In this document: piece by piece, positions 26,404-36,327 of the stretch
Layout: every line of letters starts with the position of its first letter
Position numbering within the stretch: position 1 is the stretch's first letter
Assembly (NCBI GenBank): GCA_018675425.1
Contig: JABGYD010000033.1
Coordinates: 1 to 39,524 of the forward strand
Source: Kordiimonadaceae bacterium
GTDB lineage: Bacteria > Pseudomonadota > Alphaproteobacteria > Sphingomonadales > Emcibacteraceae
DNA: 39,524 nucleotides
Reading direction: 5' to 3'
The notes under the pieces: generated by a model
What the model was told of the DNA's origin: nothing
Seen by the model: the letters and a program-made list of their open reading frames with translations, nothing else
The model's database searches: none
Made by a program: the position numbers and the translations under genes

Positions 26404-27174
26404 TTAAACATCGAGTTCACACCAGATCGGAGTATGGTCAGACGGCCTTTCTTTTGAGCGCGGTGTACGGTCAATGTCGCATTTAATAAGTTTGTCTGCA
26501 GCGGTTGGACTGAGTAATAGATGGTCAATTCGTACACCATTATCTTTTTGCCATGCACCGGCCTGATAATCCCAGTAGCTATAATTGTTACCACTGGTAT
26601 AAAACACTCTTAATGCATCGGTAAGGCCCAAATTAAGTAGTGTGAAATAGCGATCACGTGATTCTGGTTGCAGTAGTGCATCGTTTGCAAAACGATTTGT
26701 ATCATAACAGTCTTCGTCCTTGGGACAGACGTTATAATCGCCACCAAGCACTAGATATTCCTCGTGTGTTATAAGTTCCTTGGCGCGGGCAACTAGTCTA
26801 TCCATCCAGGCAATTTTGTAATTAAATTTTGGTCCTGGAAAAGGATTTCCATTTGGCAAATAAATACTTGCTACTCGAACGTTATTTACTGTTGCCTCCA
26901 AATATCTCGCCTGCTCATCATCATCATCCCCAGGCAGACCTTCCATTACATCTTCGATTGGGTATTTGGAAAGAATAGCCACCCCATTGTAAGTTTTTTG
27001 GCCGTGAGTTGCTACGTTATATCCAAGGTCTTCAATTTCCATTCTAGGAAAATTATCGTCTATACATTTAAGTTCTTGAAAAAGAACTACATCGGGTTGG
27101 AATTCTGATAACCATTCGGTTACTCGAGGAAGGCGCGCTTTGATCGAATTTACGTTCCAGGAAGCAATTTTCAT
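26404..27174 (-). CDS. xthA: Exodeoxyribonuclease III
   Basis: AP endonuclease and 3'-5' exonuclease of base-excision repair, 256 aa. The exonuclease-endonuclease-phosphatase fold is complete: MKIASWNVNSIKARLPRV at the N-terminus, FQELKCID with the metal-binding Glu, YNGVAILSK, LGGDYNVCP (Asp and Asn of the active site), RIDHLLLSP and the terminal SDHTPIWCEL with catalytic Asp-His. It begins 3 bases after the erpA stop and is probably co-translated with it. The erpA-xthA pair beside divergent dgt-argS is a typical alphaproteobacterial arrangement. Confidence 0.97.
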   Translation of the reverse strand: MKIASWNVNSIKARLPRVTEWLSEFQPDVVLFQELKCIDDNFPRMEIEDLGYNVATHGQKTYNGVAILSKYPIEDVMEGLPGDDDDEQARYLEATVNNVRVASIYLPNGNPFPGPKFNYKIAWMDRLVARAKELITHEEYLVLGGDYNVCPKDEDCYDTNRFANDALLQPESRDRYFTLLNLGLTDALRVFYTSGNNYSYWDYQAGAWQKDNGVRIDHLLLSPTAADKLIKCDIDRTPRSKERPSDHTPIWCELDV

Positions 27175-27177
27175 AAA

Positions 27178-27519
27178 TTATACTGCGAAGGATGAGCCAC
27201 AGCCGCATGAGGCAGTTGCGTTCGGATTTTTTACAACAAACATTGAACCTGCTAGTTCTTCGGTGAAGTCGACTTCGGAACCCATTAGATACATTATTGA
27301 TAGCCCATCAACAAGCATCGTGGCACCGTCACGGTCGACTATCAGATCATCGTCCTTACTATCTTCAACTAAGGAAAAATCGTATTGAAAACCACTGCAT
27401 CCGCCTCCATTGATAGTTATACGAAATTTTAGATTATCATTACCTTGGCTTTTGACGAGTGTATTAATGCGTTTTGCAGCATTTGCGCTTAAGCTTACAG
27501 GTGAGTTTTCGCTAGTCAT
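27178..27519 (-). CDS. erpA: Iron-sulfur cluster insertion protein ErpA (A-type carrier)
   Basis: A-type [Fe-S] carrier that hands clusters to apo-enzymes, 113 aa. The three cluster-ligating cysteines are present: C41 in NGGGCSGFQYDF, and C105 and C107 in ASCGCGSSF at the C-terminus. ErpA rather than IscA is preferred from the DGLSIMYLMGSEVDF segment and the xthA/dgt neighbourhood, though the A-type subgroups are hard to separate by eye. It is the first gene of the minus-strand pair and is divergent from dgt across 224 A+T-rich bases holding no recognisable operator. A plausible client in this window is ThiC. Confidence 0.9.
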   Translation of the reverse strand: MTSENSPVSLSANAAKRINTLVKSQGNDNLKFRITINGGGCSGFQYDFSLVEDSKDDDLIVDRDGATMLVDGLSIMYLMGSEVDFTEELAGSMFVVKNPNATASCGCGSSFAV

Positions 27520-27743
27520 GATGGTGTTCCTGAGACATTAAGTATTATTACTTAATTTCTTTATATGTATGTTAAATGAACTAATTGTCAATAGTAATAG
27601 GTATTGTTTAATGATAATAATTATTAATAGCAACAAAAAAATGAAAATAAAATTAATATTTTTGAAAACTTTTAAAGTTTAAAATTAATGCTTATGATGT
27701 AATGTAACCTAATTATTTATTATATAAAAAATGTGGATGATAT

Positions 27744-28943
27744 ATGTCTGATTTTGAAATTTTTATCCCTACTCCTCAATTCGCACCCTATGCCCTTTTT
27801 CCTGAGCATAACAGAGGCTGTCTTCACGATGAAAAAAGTCCTAATAATCGCTCGGTTTATCAACGAGACCGAGATCGTATTATTCATTCGGGAGCATTTC
27901 GCCGTTTGAAACATAAAACACAGGTTTTTGTTCATCATGTTGGTGACTATTATCGTACACGACTAACTCATTCAATTGAGGTGGCACAAATCGCTCGAAG
28001 TATTTCAAGAACTTTAGGCCTCAACGAAGATGTCACTGAAGCATTAGCGCTTGCCCACGATTTTGGTCACCCTCCATTCGGCCATGCTGGTGAGGAAGCT
28101 CTTGATGCTGCTATGAAACCCTATAATGGGTTTGATCATAATGCCCAGTCACTGCGTGTTGTGACAAAACTTGAAAATAGATATGCGGGATTTTCTGGCC
28201 TTAATCTAACATGGGACACATTGGAGGGACTCGCAAAACATAATGGACCATTATGCAAAGAAGATAAATTCTCGGGCCTGCACGTGAACTTTACTGAATA
28301 TAATGACACGCATAATCTTGAGCTTCATACATATGCCAGCGCAGAAGCGCAGGTGGCTGCAATTGCGGATGATATAGCGTATAATAGTCATGATGTAGCT
28401 GATGGTGTCAGGGCAGGTATTATTAGCTTTGAACAGCTTGAAGAAGTACCATTGGTCCACGCTAATGTCCTAAGGGTTAAGGAATTACATGGAAAATTAG
28501 ATACGAGTCGCGAGCAGCATGAGGTGACACGAAGAATTATAGGTCAAATGATTAATGATGTAATTATTAATAGTCAGCATAATCTAAAGAGGCTCCAACC
28601 AACGTCAGTAAGCGACATACGAAATGCAGGAAAGATGACCATTGGTTTTTCTGTAGAGATGAAAAATCATGATAAAACATTGAAAAATTTTCTAATGAAG
28701 AATATGTATCGTCATTACAAAGTGAACCGAATGTCTAGTAAGGCGCGCAGAGTAGTAAATAAGCTCTTTACACTTTACTTGAATGAACCAGATTGTTTAC
28801 CAACAGATTGGAGACAAGCAATTGAAGGTAAGGAAGAAATTGAAAGGGCTAGATTAGTGGCTGACTTTATTGCCGGGATGACTGATAGGTTTGCATTACT
28901 TGAACATAAAAGACTATTTGATACATCAACGTTTGAATTATGA
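27744..28943 (+). CDS. dgt: Deoxyguanosinetriphosphate triphosphohydrolase-like protein
   Basis: HD-domain dNTP triphosphohydrolase, 399 aa. The metal-binding set is visible: [14 protein letters not shown] with H76, [13 protein letters not shown] with H105 and D106, and [20 protein letters not shown] with the distal Asp. The length and the N-terminal [19 protein letters not shown] are typical of the type 2 Dgt subfamily rather than the longer enterobacterial enzyme. Base specificity cannot be read. No Shine-Dalgarno stands out before the ATG. The stop overlaps the argS start as ATGA, linking it to the following operon. Confidence 0.94.
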   Translation: MSDFEIFIPTPQFAPYALFPEHNRGCLHDEKSPNNRSVYQRDRDRIIHSGAFRRLKHKTQVFVHHVGDYYRTRLTHSIEVAQIARSISRTLGLNEDVTEALALAHDFGHPPFGHAGEEALDAAMKPYNGFDHNAQSLRVVTKLENRYAGFSGLNLTWDTLEGLAKHNGPLCKEDKFSGLHVNFTEYNDTHNLELHTYASAEAQVAAIADDIAYNSHDVADGVRAGIISFEQLEEVPLVHANVLRVKELHGKLDTSREQHEVTRRIIGQMINDVIINSQHNLKRLQPTSVSDIRNAGKMTIGFSVEMKNHDKTLKNFLMKNMYRHYKVNRMSSKARRVVNKLFTLYLNEPDCLPTDWRQAIEGKEEIERARLVADFIAGMTDRFALLEHKRLFDTSTFEL

Positions 28944-30676
28944 ATATATTTAAAGATTTTCAAAAAAATATCAGAGACACAATTTTTTCTTTGAGTGAGG
29001 CAGGAAAACTTCCCGCAGGAATGAACCTTAGTAACATTACCGCAGAGGCTCCGCGAGACGTGAGCCACGGCGATATTGCTACTAATGCGGCTATGGTTTT
29101 AGTTAAGCAAGCTAAAATGGCACCTCGTGATATTGCGGAATTGATAGCATCCTGCCTTCGTTTGAATGAAAATGTAAAAGCCATCGAAATTGCTGGACCA
29201 GGCTTTATTAATATTCGCCTTAAAGATGCATTTATTCAAAACCAGACTGCAGTTATCCTCTCTAAAGGCCTGGACTACGGTAGGAGCAACTACGGCGCCC
29301 TTAAAAAGGTTAATGTTGAGTATGTATCAGCTAATCCGACAGGACCCCTTCATGTAGGTCATTGTCGAGGTGCCGTTTTTGGCGATGCACTTTCCACTCT
29401 GCTGGACTATATTGGCTACGATGTTACCCGAGAATATTATATTAATGATGCTGGGGGCCAGATTGATGTGCTAGCTCGTTCCACATATTTAAGGTATTTA
29501 GAGGCACTTGGGGAAATAGTAGGTGAAATTCCAGAAGGTCTTTATCCCGGCGAATATTTGATCCCAGTTGGTGAAGCACTTGCGGCAAAGTACGGTAATA
29601 AATTTAAAGATAAAGTTGAGAGCGAGTGGCTTTTTGAAATACGTAGTTTTGCATCAAGTAAGATGATGGAATTGGTGCGAGAGGACTTAATAACTCTCGG
29701 AATTAAACAAGATGTCTTTTTTTCCGAAAAATCACTCCATGAAAATGGTGGTATTCAGGCAAGCCTTGAACAACTTAAAGAAAAAGATTTGATTTACATA
29801 GGTATTTTAAAACCACCAAAAGGAGTGTTGCCGGATGATTGGGAAGAACGTCCTCAAACGTTATTTAGGTCAACGAATTTTGGCGATGATGTAGACCGAG
29901 CACTTAAGAAATCTGACGGTTCATGGACTTATTTCGCCGCTGATGTGGCTTACCATAAAAATAAAATGGACCGTGGTTTTGATAACCAAATTGATATATG
30001 GGGTGCGGATCATGGTGGATACATAAAGCGAGTTCAGTCGGCGTTAACTGCTCTTTCAGATGGTAAGGCCACACTCGATGTGCGCCTATGTCAGATGGTG
30101 AAATTACTTCGTGACGGTGAGCCAATTAAAATGTCAAAACGTTCTGGTAACTTTGTTACACTTCGTGATGTAGTCGAAGAGGTTGGCAAGGATGTGGTTC
30201 GCTTTATTATGTTAACTCGAAAAAACGACGCATCGCTTGATTTTGATTTTGCTCGTGTGACGGAGCAATCAAAAGATAATCCAGTTTTTTATGTTCAGTA
30301 TAGCCACGCAAGAGTATGTTCGGTTCTTCGCAAAGCAGCCGGTGCGTTTGAAAACATTGATATTTTAAAAGCAGATTTGTCACTTCTTACTGATGAAAGT
30401 GAGCTCCAACTTATAAAAACTATGACTAATTGGCCTCGGATCGTTGAAAGTGCTGCCCTTGCACATGAGCCGCATAGAATATCATATTATCTTTATGAAT
30501 TAGCCTCCGAATTTCATGCTTTATGGAATAAAGGTAATGACAGGGTTGATCTGCGCTTTATTATTGATGATAATAAAGAAGTTACGCTAAGCCGCCTAGC
30601 TATGATAACTGCATTTTCAAATATAATTGCCGCTGGTCTTAATATTCTGGGGGTTGAACCGGTAACTGAAATGTAA
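28940..30676 (+). CDS. argS: Arginyl-tRNA synthetase
   Basis: Class I aminoacyl-tRNA synthetase charging tRNA-Arg, 578 aa. The N-terminal Add-1 domain ([15 protein letters not shown]) leads into the HIGH-type motif [20 protein letters not shown]. The tRNA-sensing and adenylation region follows, with [16 protein letters not shown]. The KMSKS-type loop reads [11 protein letters not shown], retaining the lysines, which many ArgRS lack. The C-terminal DALR anticodon-binding domain ends with LGVEPVTEM. The first codon overlaps the dgt stop (ATGA). Confidence 0.98.
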   Translation: MNIFKDFQKNIRDTIFSLSEAGKLPAGMNLSNITAEAPRDVSHGDIATNAAMVLVKQAKMAPRDIAELIASCLRLNENVKAIEIAGPGFINIRLKDAFIQNQTAVILSKGLDYGRSNYGALKKVNVEYVSANPTGPLHVGHCRGAVFGDALSTLLDYIGYDVTREYYINDAGGQIDVLARSTYLRYLEALGEIVGEIPEGLYPGEYLIPVGEALAAKYGNKFKDKVESEWLFEIRSFASSKMMELVREDLITLGIKQDVFFSEKSLHENGGIQASLEQLKEKDLIYIGILKPPKGVLPDDWEERPQTLFRSTNFGDDVDRALKKSDGSWTYFAADVAYHKNKMDRGFDNQIDIWGADHGGYIKRVQSALTALSDGKATLDVRLCQMVKLLRDGEPIKMSKRSGNFVTLRDVVEEVGKDVVRFIMLTRKNDASLDFDFARVTEQSKDNPVFYVQYSHARVCSVLRKAAGAFENIDILKADLSLLTDESELQLIKTMTNWPRIVESAALAHEPHRISYYLYELASEFHALWNKGNDRVDLRFIIDDNKEVTLSRLAMITAFSNIIAAGLNILGVEPVTEM

Positions 30677-30699
30677 AACTTAATTAAGGGGTAAAGAAG

Positions 30700-31413
30700 T
30701 TGAATAAATACAACTCTGATAAAGCGTCTTGGTTACGTCCAGTACCGGAAGAACTTTCAAAAAAAAATATAACTTTTAAAAAAAGAGCCGCTCTAAATTC
30801 ACTTATATTGCTTGTGCTTGGTGGGTTTGGAAGTTTCATATGGGTGAGTTATACTTCTGAACCCTCTAATATAGGTCTAGTCCCGGTGGTGAGGGCGGAT
30901 CATTTGGTCATAAAAGTAAAACCATTAGAGCCAGGAGGGAAGGAAGTTCGTTTTCAGAATATAGAAGTATTTGATACAATTGATAATATTCCTAGGAAAG
31001 AAAATAATATTATAGCTTCTAGCGCCGAAATTCCTTTAAAAAGACCTGCTTTTAAATCAAATATTTTGAATGAAGAGCCTTTAAAAAAATTAGATAGTAC
31101 AATAGAAAATGATAATACAGTTTTAGATTCTTCATTAAATTTTCAACCTTTAAAAACAAATTTAAATGATTTTATGATACAAATAGGCGCTTTTTCAGAA
31201 AAGAATAAGGCCGAAGAATTTTGGGCCGAAGCCAAAAAGAAGAATGATAAAGAACTAGCAGGCCTTTCCCCTACTTATATGAGAATGGAGGTAGGAGAAA
31301 AAGGAGTACTTTACAGAGTACGTGGCGGCATGATTGCTAGTCGTGAAGTAGCTGAAAATTTATGTGCCTCATTAGTGAAAAAAAATCAAGTTTGTATAGT
31401 GGTGTCAAAATAG
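30700..31413 (+). CDS. SPOR-domain inner-membrane protein
   Basis: 237 aa with a cytoplasmic N-terminus of about 30 residues, one transmembrane segment at about 31-50 (ALNSLILLVLGGFGSFIWVS), a long low-complexity periplasmic linker, and a C-terminal SPOR domain from about 160 (FMIQIGAFSEKNKAEEFW ... LYRVRGGM). SPOR domains bind denuded septal peptidoglycan, so a division-site role is likely. It starts at TTG (30700) with AAGGGGTAAAG upstream. The stop TAG abuts the nagZ ATG directly. Its place between argS and nagZ is conserved in Alphaproteobacteria. Confidence 0.88.
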   Translation: MNKYNSDKASWLRPVPEELSKKNITFKKRAALNSLILLVLGGFGSFIWVSYTSEPSNIGLVPVVRADHLVIKVKPLEPGGKEVRFQNIEVFDTIDNIPRKENNIIASSAEIPLKRPAFKSNILNEEPLKKLDSTIENDNTVLDSSLNFQPLKTNLNDFMIQIGAFSEKNKAEEFWAEAKKKNDKELAGLSPTYMRMEVGEKGVLYRVRGGMIASREVAENLCASLVKKNQVCIVVSK

Positions 31414-32427
31414 ATGTATCATCCAGTTATTTCAGATGTAGAAGGCCTTGAAATAAGTGCCGCAGAAAGAGCATTGTTTAGCGAATTTCCCCCATACGGG
31501 TTCATTCTTTTTAAACGAAACTGTGAAAATTCAGAGCAGATAAGAGCTCTTACCTCTGAGATGCGTGAAATAATAGGCTTTGATAATGCCCCAATACTTA
31601 TTGATCAAGAAGGTGGTCGTGTCGCACGACTAGGCCAGCCTAATTGGCCAGTGTATCCCTCGGCTGGGGTGTATTCAAAACTTTATGAAACTAATCCAGA
31701 TCTTGCTTTGTCAGCAGTCCAAGTTCAAGCACAACTAATGGCTGGTGAACTATCAAAAGTGGGTATTTCAGTCAATTGTTACCCTGTTGCAGATTTGCTC
31801 CATTCTGGTGCAGATAAAGTGATCGGGGATCGGGCCTACGGCGATTGCCCTAATAAGGTATCCGTGCTTGCGCAGTCAGCGGCGCAGGGTACAATTAATG
31901 GCGGTATTATTCCAATGATTAAGCATCTTCCTGGACATGGCCGTGCCGATGTTGATAGTCATAAAGAATTACCCGTAGTAAGAGCATCCCTAAATGATCT
32001 TAGAAAGACCGACTTTATTCCTTTTTCATACTTAAGCTACTTGCCATGTGCGATGACGGCCCATGTAATCTATACTGCTATTGACCCAATTAATTGTGCC
32101 ACCCTATCTAAGACGGTAATAAGTGATATTATACGTGATAAAATAGGCTTTAAAGGTGTTTTATTTTCTGATGATTTATCTATGAAGGCCCTTAGTGGTA
32201 GACCTGAGAAAAACGCGCTAGATGCTCTTTCAGCGGGGTGCGACCTAGCAGTGCACTGCAACGGCGACATATTAGAACGACGTGCTGTCCTTGAGGCGAC
32301 GGCGGATAAGCTTTTGGAGCGTGAAAACAGACTTAATTATTTTTTCAACCAGAAAGTTAAGTCAGTGGATGTTGATGAAAATAAATTATACCACTGGCTA
32401 TTAGAGACTGTTAAAGGATATGAATAA
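31414..32427 (+). CDS. nagZ: Beta-N-acetylhexosaminidase NagZ
   Basis: Glycoside hydrolase family 3 enzyme of peptidoglycan recycling that removes N-acetylglucosamine from anhydro-muropeptides in the cytoplasm. It has 337 aa. Visible motifs are IDQEGGRVARLG near 63-74, the signature IKHLPGHGRADVDSHKELPV at 169-188 with the His-Asp/His pair, and FSDDLSMKAL with the nucleophile Asp at 253 (or 254). The usual KHFPGHG reads KHLPGHG here, a mild substitution. No signal peptide is seen. The start directly follows the SPOR gene stop (TAGATG). Confidence 0.95.
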   Translation: MYHPVISDVEGLEISAAERALFSEFPPYGFILFKRNCENSEQIRALTSEMREIIGFDNAPILIDQEGGRVARLGQPNWPVYPSAGVYSKLYETNPDLALSAVQVQAQLMAGELSKVGISVNCYPVADLLHSGADKVIGDRAYGDCPNKVSVLAQSAAQGTINGGIIPMIKHLPGHGRADVDSHKELPVVRASLNDLRKTDFIPFSYLSYLPCAMTAHVIYTAIDPINCATLSKTVISDIIRDKIGFKGVLFSDDLSMKALSGRPEKNALDALSAGCDLAVHCNGDILERRAVLEATADKLLERENRLNYFFNQKVKSVDVDENKLYHWLLETVKGYE

Positions 32428-32429
32428 AA

Positions 32430-33110
32430 ATGTCTGAAATTATTCAAAATATAACAGTTATGGCTATACCATTATTATTTGCAATCACTCTGCATGAAGC
32501 TGCACACGGTTGGACTGCCTGGAAGCTTGGAGATGATACTGCTAAGGCTCTGGGAAGAGTAAGTTTTAATCCACTTGTCCATATTGACCTTTTTGGAACA
32601 TTGCTTCTCCCTGGGATATTAATTTTTTCTGGATCAGGGTTCTTGTTTGGCTATGCAAAACCTATACCTGTAAATTTCAATGCTTTGAATAGTCCGCGGC
32701 GTGATATGGTTTTAGTGGCAATAGCTGGCCCGGGTGCGAATTTAATATTGATTATTTTAGCTGCAATATTAATGAATTTCTTAAGTTATATGCCTACTTT
32801 TTCTCAGGAGTGGGCAGGACTTAATCTATATTATATGGTATATATCAATGCAATACTTGCAATTTTTAATATGTTACCAATTCCCCCCCTTGATGGTGGA
32901 CGTGTTGCTGTTGGAATACTACCACCATTTTTGTCGCGGTCAATTAGTCGGCTTGAGCCATATGGTATGTTAATTATTATAGCTATTATTTTTATTATCC
33001 CTGTGGGAGGAAGTTATTTTGGCTTAAACTTAAATGTTTTTCAATATATTATCAGTCCACCAGTTAATGCTCTAATGTCTATGGCGGATCAATTGACGAG
33101 ATTATTTTAA
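32430..33110 (+). CDS. Site-2-protease-type M50 family metalloprotease
   Basis: 226-aa polytopic membrane protein. The zinc motif HEAAH is at residues 22-26 within the first membrane segment, and the second ligand motif PIPPLDGGRVAVGILP lies near residue 150, as in the short YwhC/Rv-like S2P group without a PDZ domain. GYAKPIPVNFNALNSPRRDM is the conserved linker. Its substrate is unknown; it is a conserved neighbour of scpA. AAAGGA lies upstream of the ATG. The stop overlaps the scpA start as TAATG. Confidence 0.92.
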   Translation: MSEIIQNITVMAIPLLFAITLHEAAHGWTAWKLGDDTAKALGRVSFNPLVHIDLFGTLLLPGILIFSGSGFLFGYAKPIPVNFNALNSPRRDMVLVAIAGPGANLILIILAAILMNFLSYMPTFSQEWAGLNLYYMVYINAILAIFNMLPIPPLDGGRVAVGILPPFLSRSISRLEPYGMLIIIAIIFIIPVGGSYFGLNLNVFQYIISPPVNALMSMADQLTRLF

Positions 33111-33946
33111 TGAAAAAAGGTTTAGAAAATAAGATAGAAGAATTTGAGATGCCTGACCCTCGCATCACCAAGATGGATGACCTTGATAAAGAAGAACGTC
33201 TTATCGTTGATATCGATGGGTTCGAGGGACCACTTGATGTCTTGCTGACCTTATCTCGCACCCAAAAAGTTGATTTAAAACAAATATCTATTCTTGACCT
33301 TGTCAAGCAATATCTTAGATTTGTAACTCAGGCTACGGCACTTCGTCTAGAGCTAGCCGCGGATTATTTGGTGATGGCTGCGTGGCTTGCATATCTTAAA
33401 TCACGACTATTACTGCCGGAAGAAGAGAACGAAGATGAAATTTCAGCAGAAGAATTAGCTGCACGATTGACTTATCAGCTTGAACGATTAAATGCGATCC
33501 GTGAGCGAGCAGCTATCCTTATGTCAAGAAACCAGATAGGCCGTGATATGTTTGTCCGGGGCACACCAGAGGCTGTTGTTGTCACACGTCACCATACTTA
33601 TGATTTAAGTATGTACGACCTCCTAAAAGCTTATGCAGAACATAAAACGCGTGAAGCTGTTGCGGATATTCACATTTTTAAACGTAATGTTTTTACACTA
33701 GATCAAGCTATAAGTAGACTTTCTGATATGCTTGGGCTTGCTCTAGATTGGACTAACCTTGAGCAATTTATGCCAACGGATATAGAAGACCAGCAACTTA
33801 TTAAATCTATTAAAGCAAGTATGTTTAGCGCATCACTTGAGATGGCCAAGGTTGGTAAAGCCGATCTAGTGCAAAAACAAATATTTGGCCCTTTATTTGT
33901 TCGTGGCCGCAAGCAGAACTATACGAAGGAAGATGATAATGGATAA
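33110..33946 (+). CDS. scpA: Segregation and condensation protein A
   Basis: Kleisin subunit of the SMC-ScpAB condensin, 278 aa. The kleisin signature FEGPLDVLLTLSRTQKVDLKQISI is near residues 38-61, followed by AADYLVMAAWLAYLKSRLLLP and a C-terminal winged-helix part. The N-terminal extension of about 30 acidic residues before the core is typical of alphaproteobacterial ScpA. The TAATG overlap with the M50 gene and an 8-base overlap with scpB indicate coupled translation. smc is not in the window. Confidence 0.96.
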   Translation: MKKGLENKIEEFEMPDPRITKMDDLDKEERLIVDIDGFEGPLDVLLTLSRTQKVDLKQISILDLVKQYLRFVTQATALRLELAADYLVMAAWLAYLKSRLLLPEEENEDEISAEELAARLTYQLERLNAIRERAAILMSRNQIGRDMFVRGTPEAVVVTRHHTYDLSMYDLLKAYAEHKTREAVADIHIFKRNVFTLDQAISRLSDMLGLALDWTNLEQFMPTDIEDQQLIKSIKASMFSASLEMAKVGKADLVQKQIFGPLFVRGRKQNYTKEDDNG

Positions 33947-34571
33947 TTATGAACAGATGAGAATATGTGAGGCACTTTTATTTGCGTCTGATAGGCCTCT
34001 ATCTTCTATCGCTCTCGCAGAACAGGTTCCCGAGGGAAGTGACATCGAAGCGATTCTTCAAGAATTGCAAATAAAATATCAAAATTGTGGGGTAAACTTG
34101 GTAGAAGTTGCTGGAAAGTGGATGTTTCAAACTGCTGCTGACTTGGCCTTTTTGCTTAGAAAAGAAGAAGAAAAGGAACGAAAATTATCGAGGGCTGCAA
34201 TAGAGACACTTGCAATTATAGCGTATCATCAACCGGTAACCCGTGCAGAAATTGAAGAAATTCGTGGCGTTAGTGTGAGTAAAGGAACACTAGATGTACT
34301 TATGGAAGCCGTTTGGGTCCGGTCCCTTTCAAGGCGAAGAACACCAGGCAGACCAATGACTTACGGAACAACAGAAGATTTTCTTGTACACTTTGGGTTA
34401 AATAATGTAAAAGATTTACCAGGCCTTTCGGAACTTAAAGCAGCGGGATTTCTGGATAATGTTAATACCTCCAGACTTAACCTTTTAGATGATGATGAAC
34501 CGGATGAAGAGCAACCCGACCTGCCTATAAATGATGAAGAAATTAGTTCTGAGGATCAGGCGATCGTCTGA
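33939..34571 (+). CDS. scpB: Segregation and condensation protein B
   Basis: Partner of ScpA in the SMC complex, 210 aa. Two winged-helix domains are visible: MRICEALLFASDRPLSS with LQELQIKYQNCGVNLVEVAGKW, then RAAIETLAIIAYHQPVTRAEIEEIRGVS and GRPMTYGTTEDFLVHFGL. The C-terminal tail is strongly acidic (DDDEPDEEQPD). The ATG at 33939 is preferred because GAAGGA at 33925-33930 precedes it and the sequence matches family starts; the frame is open further upstream inside scpA. Confidence 0.95.
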   Translation: MDNYEQMRICEALLFASDRPLSSIALAEQVPEGSDIEAILQELQIKYQNCGVNLVEVAGKWMFQTAADLAFLLRKEEEKERKLSRAAIETLAIIAYHQPVTRAEIEEIRGVSVSKGTLDVLMEAVWVRSLSRRRTPGRPMTYGTTEDFLVHFGLNNVKDLPGLSELKAAGFLDNVNTSRLNLLDDDEPDEEQPDLPINDEEISSEDQAIV

Positions 34572-34676
34572 TTTTATTATAATTCTGTTGATTTCTTGAC
34601 TAAGATCGTTGATCTTTTGCATGAAAAATTTTCTGTGCGGTGTACAGGTTAACTAGTAATTTTAAAGGAAAATATA

Positions 34677-34913
34677 ATGGGAAATGTTGGCATTCCACAA
34701 CTAGTAATAATTGTTGTTGTTGTGGTTCTTTTATTTGGAAGAGGAAAAATTTCTGGCTTAATGAGTGATGTTGCTCAAGGTATTAAAAGCTTTAAAAAAG
34801 GCATTGCTGATGATGATGAGCCTACTGAAACTGTTGATCAAATAAATCTTGAACAAAAGTCTGACGCTGTTGCTTCTAAAGGCAAAAAGAAAACTTCAAA
34901 AAAAGCGGATTAA
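34677..34913 (+). CDS. tatA: Sec-independent protein translocase TatA
   Basis: Pore-forming subunit of the twin-arginine translocase, 78 aa. A short N-terminal transmembrane helix (GIPQLVIIVVVVVLLFG) is followed by the FGRGKI hinge, an amphipathic helix (GIKSFKKGIADDDE) and a charged tail ending in a Lys-rich stretch. AAAGGAAAATATA precedes the ATG. It opens the tatABC cluster after a 105-base gap from scpB. A likely substrate in this window is the TIM-barrel lipoprotein at 25372-26376. Confidence 0.96.
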   Translation: MGNVGIPQLVIIVVVVVLLFGRGKISGLMSDVAQGIKSFKKGIADDDEPTETVDQINLEQKSDAVASKGKKKTSKKAD

Positions 34914-34943
34914 TTCTTTTATAATTTAAGGTCAGAAGCATAA

Positions 34944-35507
34944 ATGTTTGATATTGGATTTCCGGAACTATTTATCGTCGCAGTTCTTGGTATCATTTTT
35001 GTTGGTCCGAAAGACCTACCCAAAGTTATTCGTGGCGGCATGAATATGCTTCGTAAAGTGCGTGAAATGGGTAGAGAGTTTCAGGATGGCGTTAAAAAAA
35101 TGGCTGATGAGGTGGAGCTTGATGAGGTAACGCGTAAACTCAATGAAGCCGGTAATATATCCCTTGATGATGCGAGTAAGAAGACATTACCAGATGTTGA
35201 TCAGTCAGGTGAATTTTCAGATTATGAAGAATTTGATTATGATGCTTTTGATTACGAGGATGGGGGCTATGATGCCCCATCGAAACCGGATATTAAGACT
35301 GGTGACGACAAAGTCAATCAAGGTAAAACCTTCAATAAAAAACCAACTCAAGGCGATGGGGACAATATTGAGGTCGTCTCGAAGAAATCAAGCAAAACAG
35401 CAGCAAAGGTAAAAGGTAAACTACCTATAAAAGCTACTAATAAGAAGCGCTCATTAAAAGTTTCCACGAAAAAAAATAAAAAGTCGAAGAGTGTTAAAGA
35501 TGAGTGA
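34944..35507 (+). CDS. tatB: Sec-independent protein translocase TatB
   Basis: Receptor-complex partner of TatC, 187 aa. The N-terminus MFDIGFPELFIVAVLGIIFVGPKDLPKVIR is diagnostic for TatB, with the Glu at residue 8 inside the membrane helix. An amphipathic helix (VREMGREFQDGVKKMADEV) follows. The tail is an Asp/Tyr-rich segment with DYEEFDYDAFDYEDGGYD near residues 93-110, then a strongly basic Lys/Ser end. This polarised tail is unusual in composition. The stop overlaps tatC. Confidence 0.95.
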   Translation: MFDIGFPELFIVAVLGIIFVGPKDLPKVIRGGMNMLRKVREMGREFQDGVKKMADEVELDEVTRKLNEAGNISLDDASKKTLPDVDQSGEFSDYEEFDYDAFDYEDGGYDAPSKPDIKTGDDKVNQGKTFNKKPTQGDGDNIEVVSKKSSKTAAKVKGKLPIKATNKKRSLKVSTKKNKKSKSVKDE

Positions 35508-36327
35508 TCCCATCAAAGGTGAAAAGGGTACAGAAGATGGAATAGAAGAGAGCTCCGCACCTCTTCTTGATCACCTTATTGAACTTCGGACTAGGCTCAT
35601 GTGGTGTGTTGGTTATATTCTGGTTGCCTTTTTTATATGCATGTATTTTGCTAGCGATATTTATACATTTTTGGCTCAACCTTTTGTTGATGTAGCATTA
35701 AAAAATGGAAAAGAGCCAAATATGATATTTACAGGTCTTCAGGAGATGTTCTTTGTAAATATTAGGCTGAGTTTTTATGTAGCTTTAGCAGTTACTTTTC
35801 CAATGCTATCAATGCAAATATGGAAGTTTGTTGCGCCGGGGCTTTATAAGAATGAAAAAAACGCATTTTTGCCATTTCTAGCTGGTACGCCAGTTTTGTT
35901 CGTAATGGGTGCATCCCTAGCTTATTATTTAGTTATTCCTAATGCGTGGAATTTCTTTATTTCTTATGAGGTCGGTGTGGCAGCGGAAATGTCAAAAGAG
36001 CTAGGAAATGCCGCGCAATTACAGATTGAATCGCTGCCTGCTGTTAAGGAATATCTCTCACTAACCATTTTATTAATGTTTGCCTTTGCACTCAGTTTTC
36101 AACTACCAGTACTTCTGTTGTTACTCGCGCGGGTTGGTTTTGTCACCGCAGATGGCCTAGCAAAAAAAAGAAAATATATGATTGTTGGAGCCTTTGTCTT
36201 TGCAGCATTTATGACCCCGCCAGATCCTATCAGTCAAATCGGACTTGCAGTGCCGGTATTGCTGCTCTATGAAATATCCATAATTATTATTAGATTTACA
36301 ATAAAGCAGCCTGAAGAAGATGTTTGA
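35500..36327 (+). CDS. tatC: Sec-independent protein translocase TatC
   Basis: Six-helix core receptor for twin-arginine signal peptides, 275 aa. The ATG at 35500 is preferred over the upstream in-frame GTG at 35491 and overlaps tatB by 8 bases. The conserved [14 protein letters not shown] begins the first helix. The periplasmic P1 region reads [20 protein letters not shown], and the fourth-loop region [19 protein letters not shown] is followed by [23 protein letters not shown]. It overlaps serS by 8 bases at the downstream end. Confidence 0.97.
   Translation: MSDPIKGEKGTEDGIEESSAPLLDHLIELRTRLMWCVGYILVAFFICMYFASDIYTFLAQPFVDVALKNGKEPNMIFTGLQEMFFVNIRLSFYVALAVTFPMLSMQIWKFVAPGLYKNEKNAFLPFLAGTPVLFVMGASLAYYLVIPNAWNFFISYEVGVAAEMSKELGNAAQLQIESLPAVKEYLSLTILLMFAFALSFQLPVLLLLLARVGFVTADGLAKKRKYMIVGAFVFAAFMTPPDPISQIGLAVPVLLLYEISIIIIRFTIKQPEEDV

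Noticed and set aside
34596-34624. TTGACT at 34596 with an AAGATC/GATCTT mini-hairpin as the tatA promoter
   Set aside because: No acceptable -10 hexamer lies 16-18 bases downstream, and the hairpin has only 6 bp with no T-tract.
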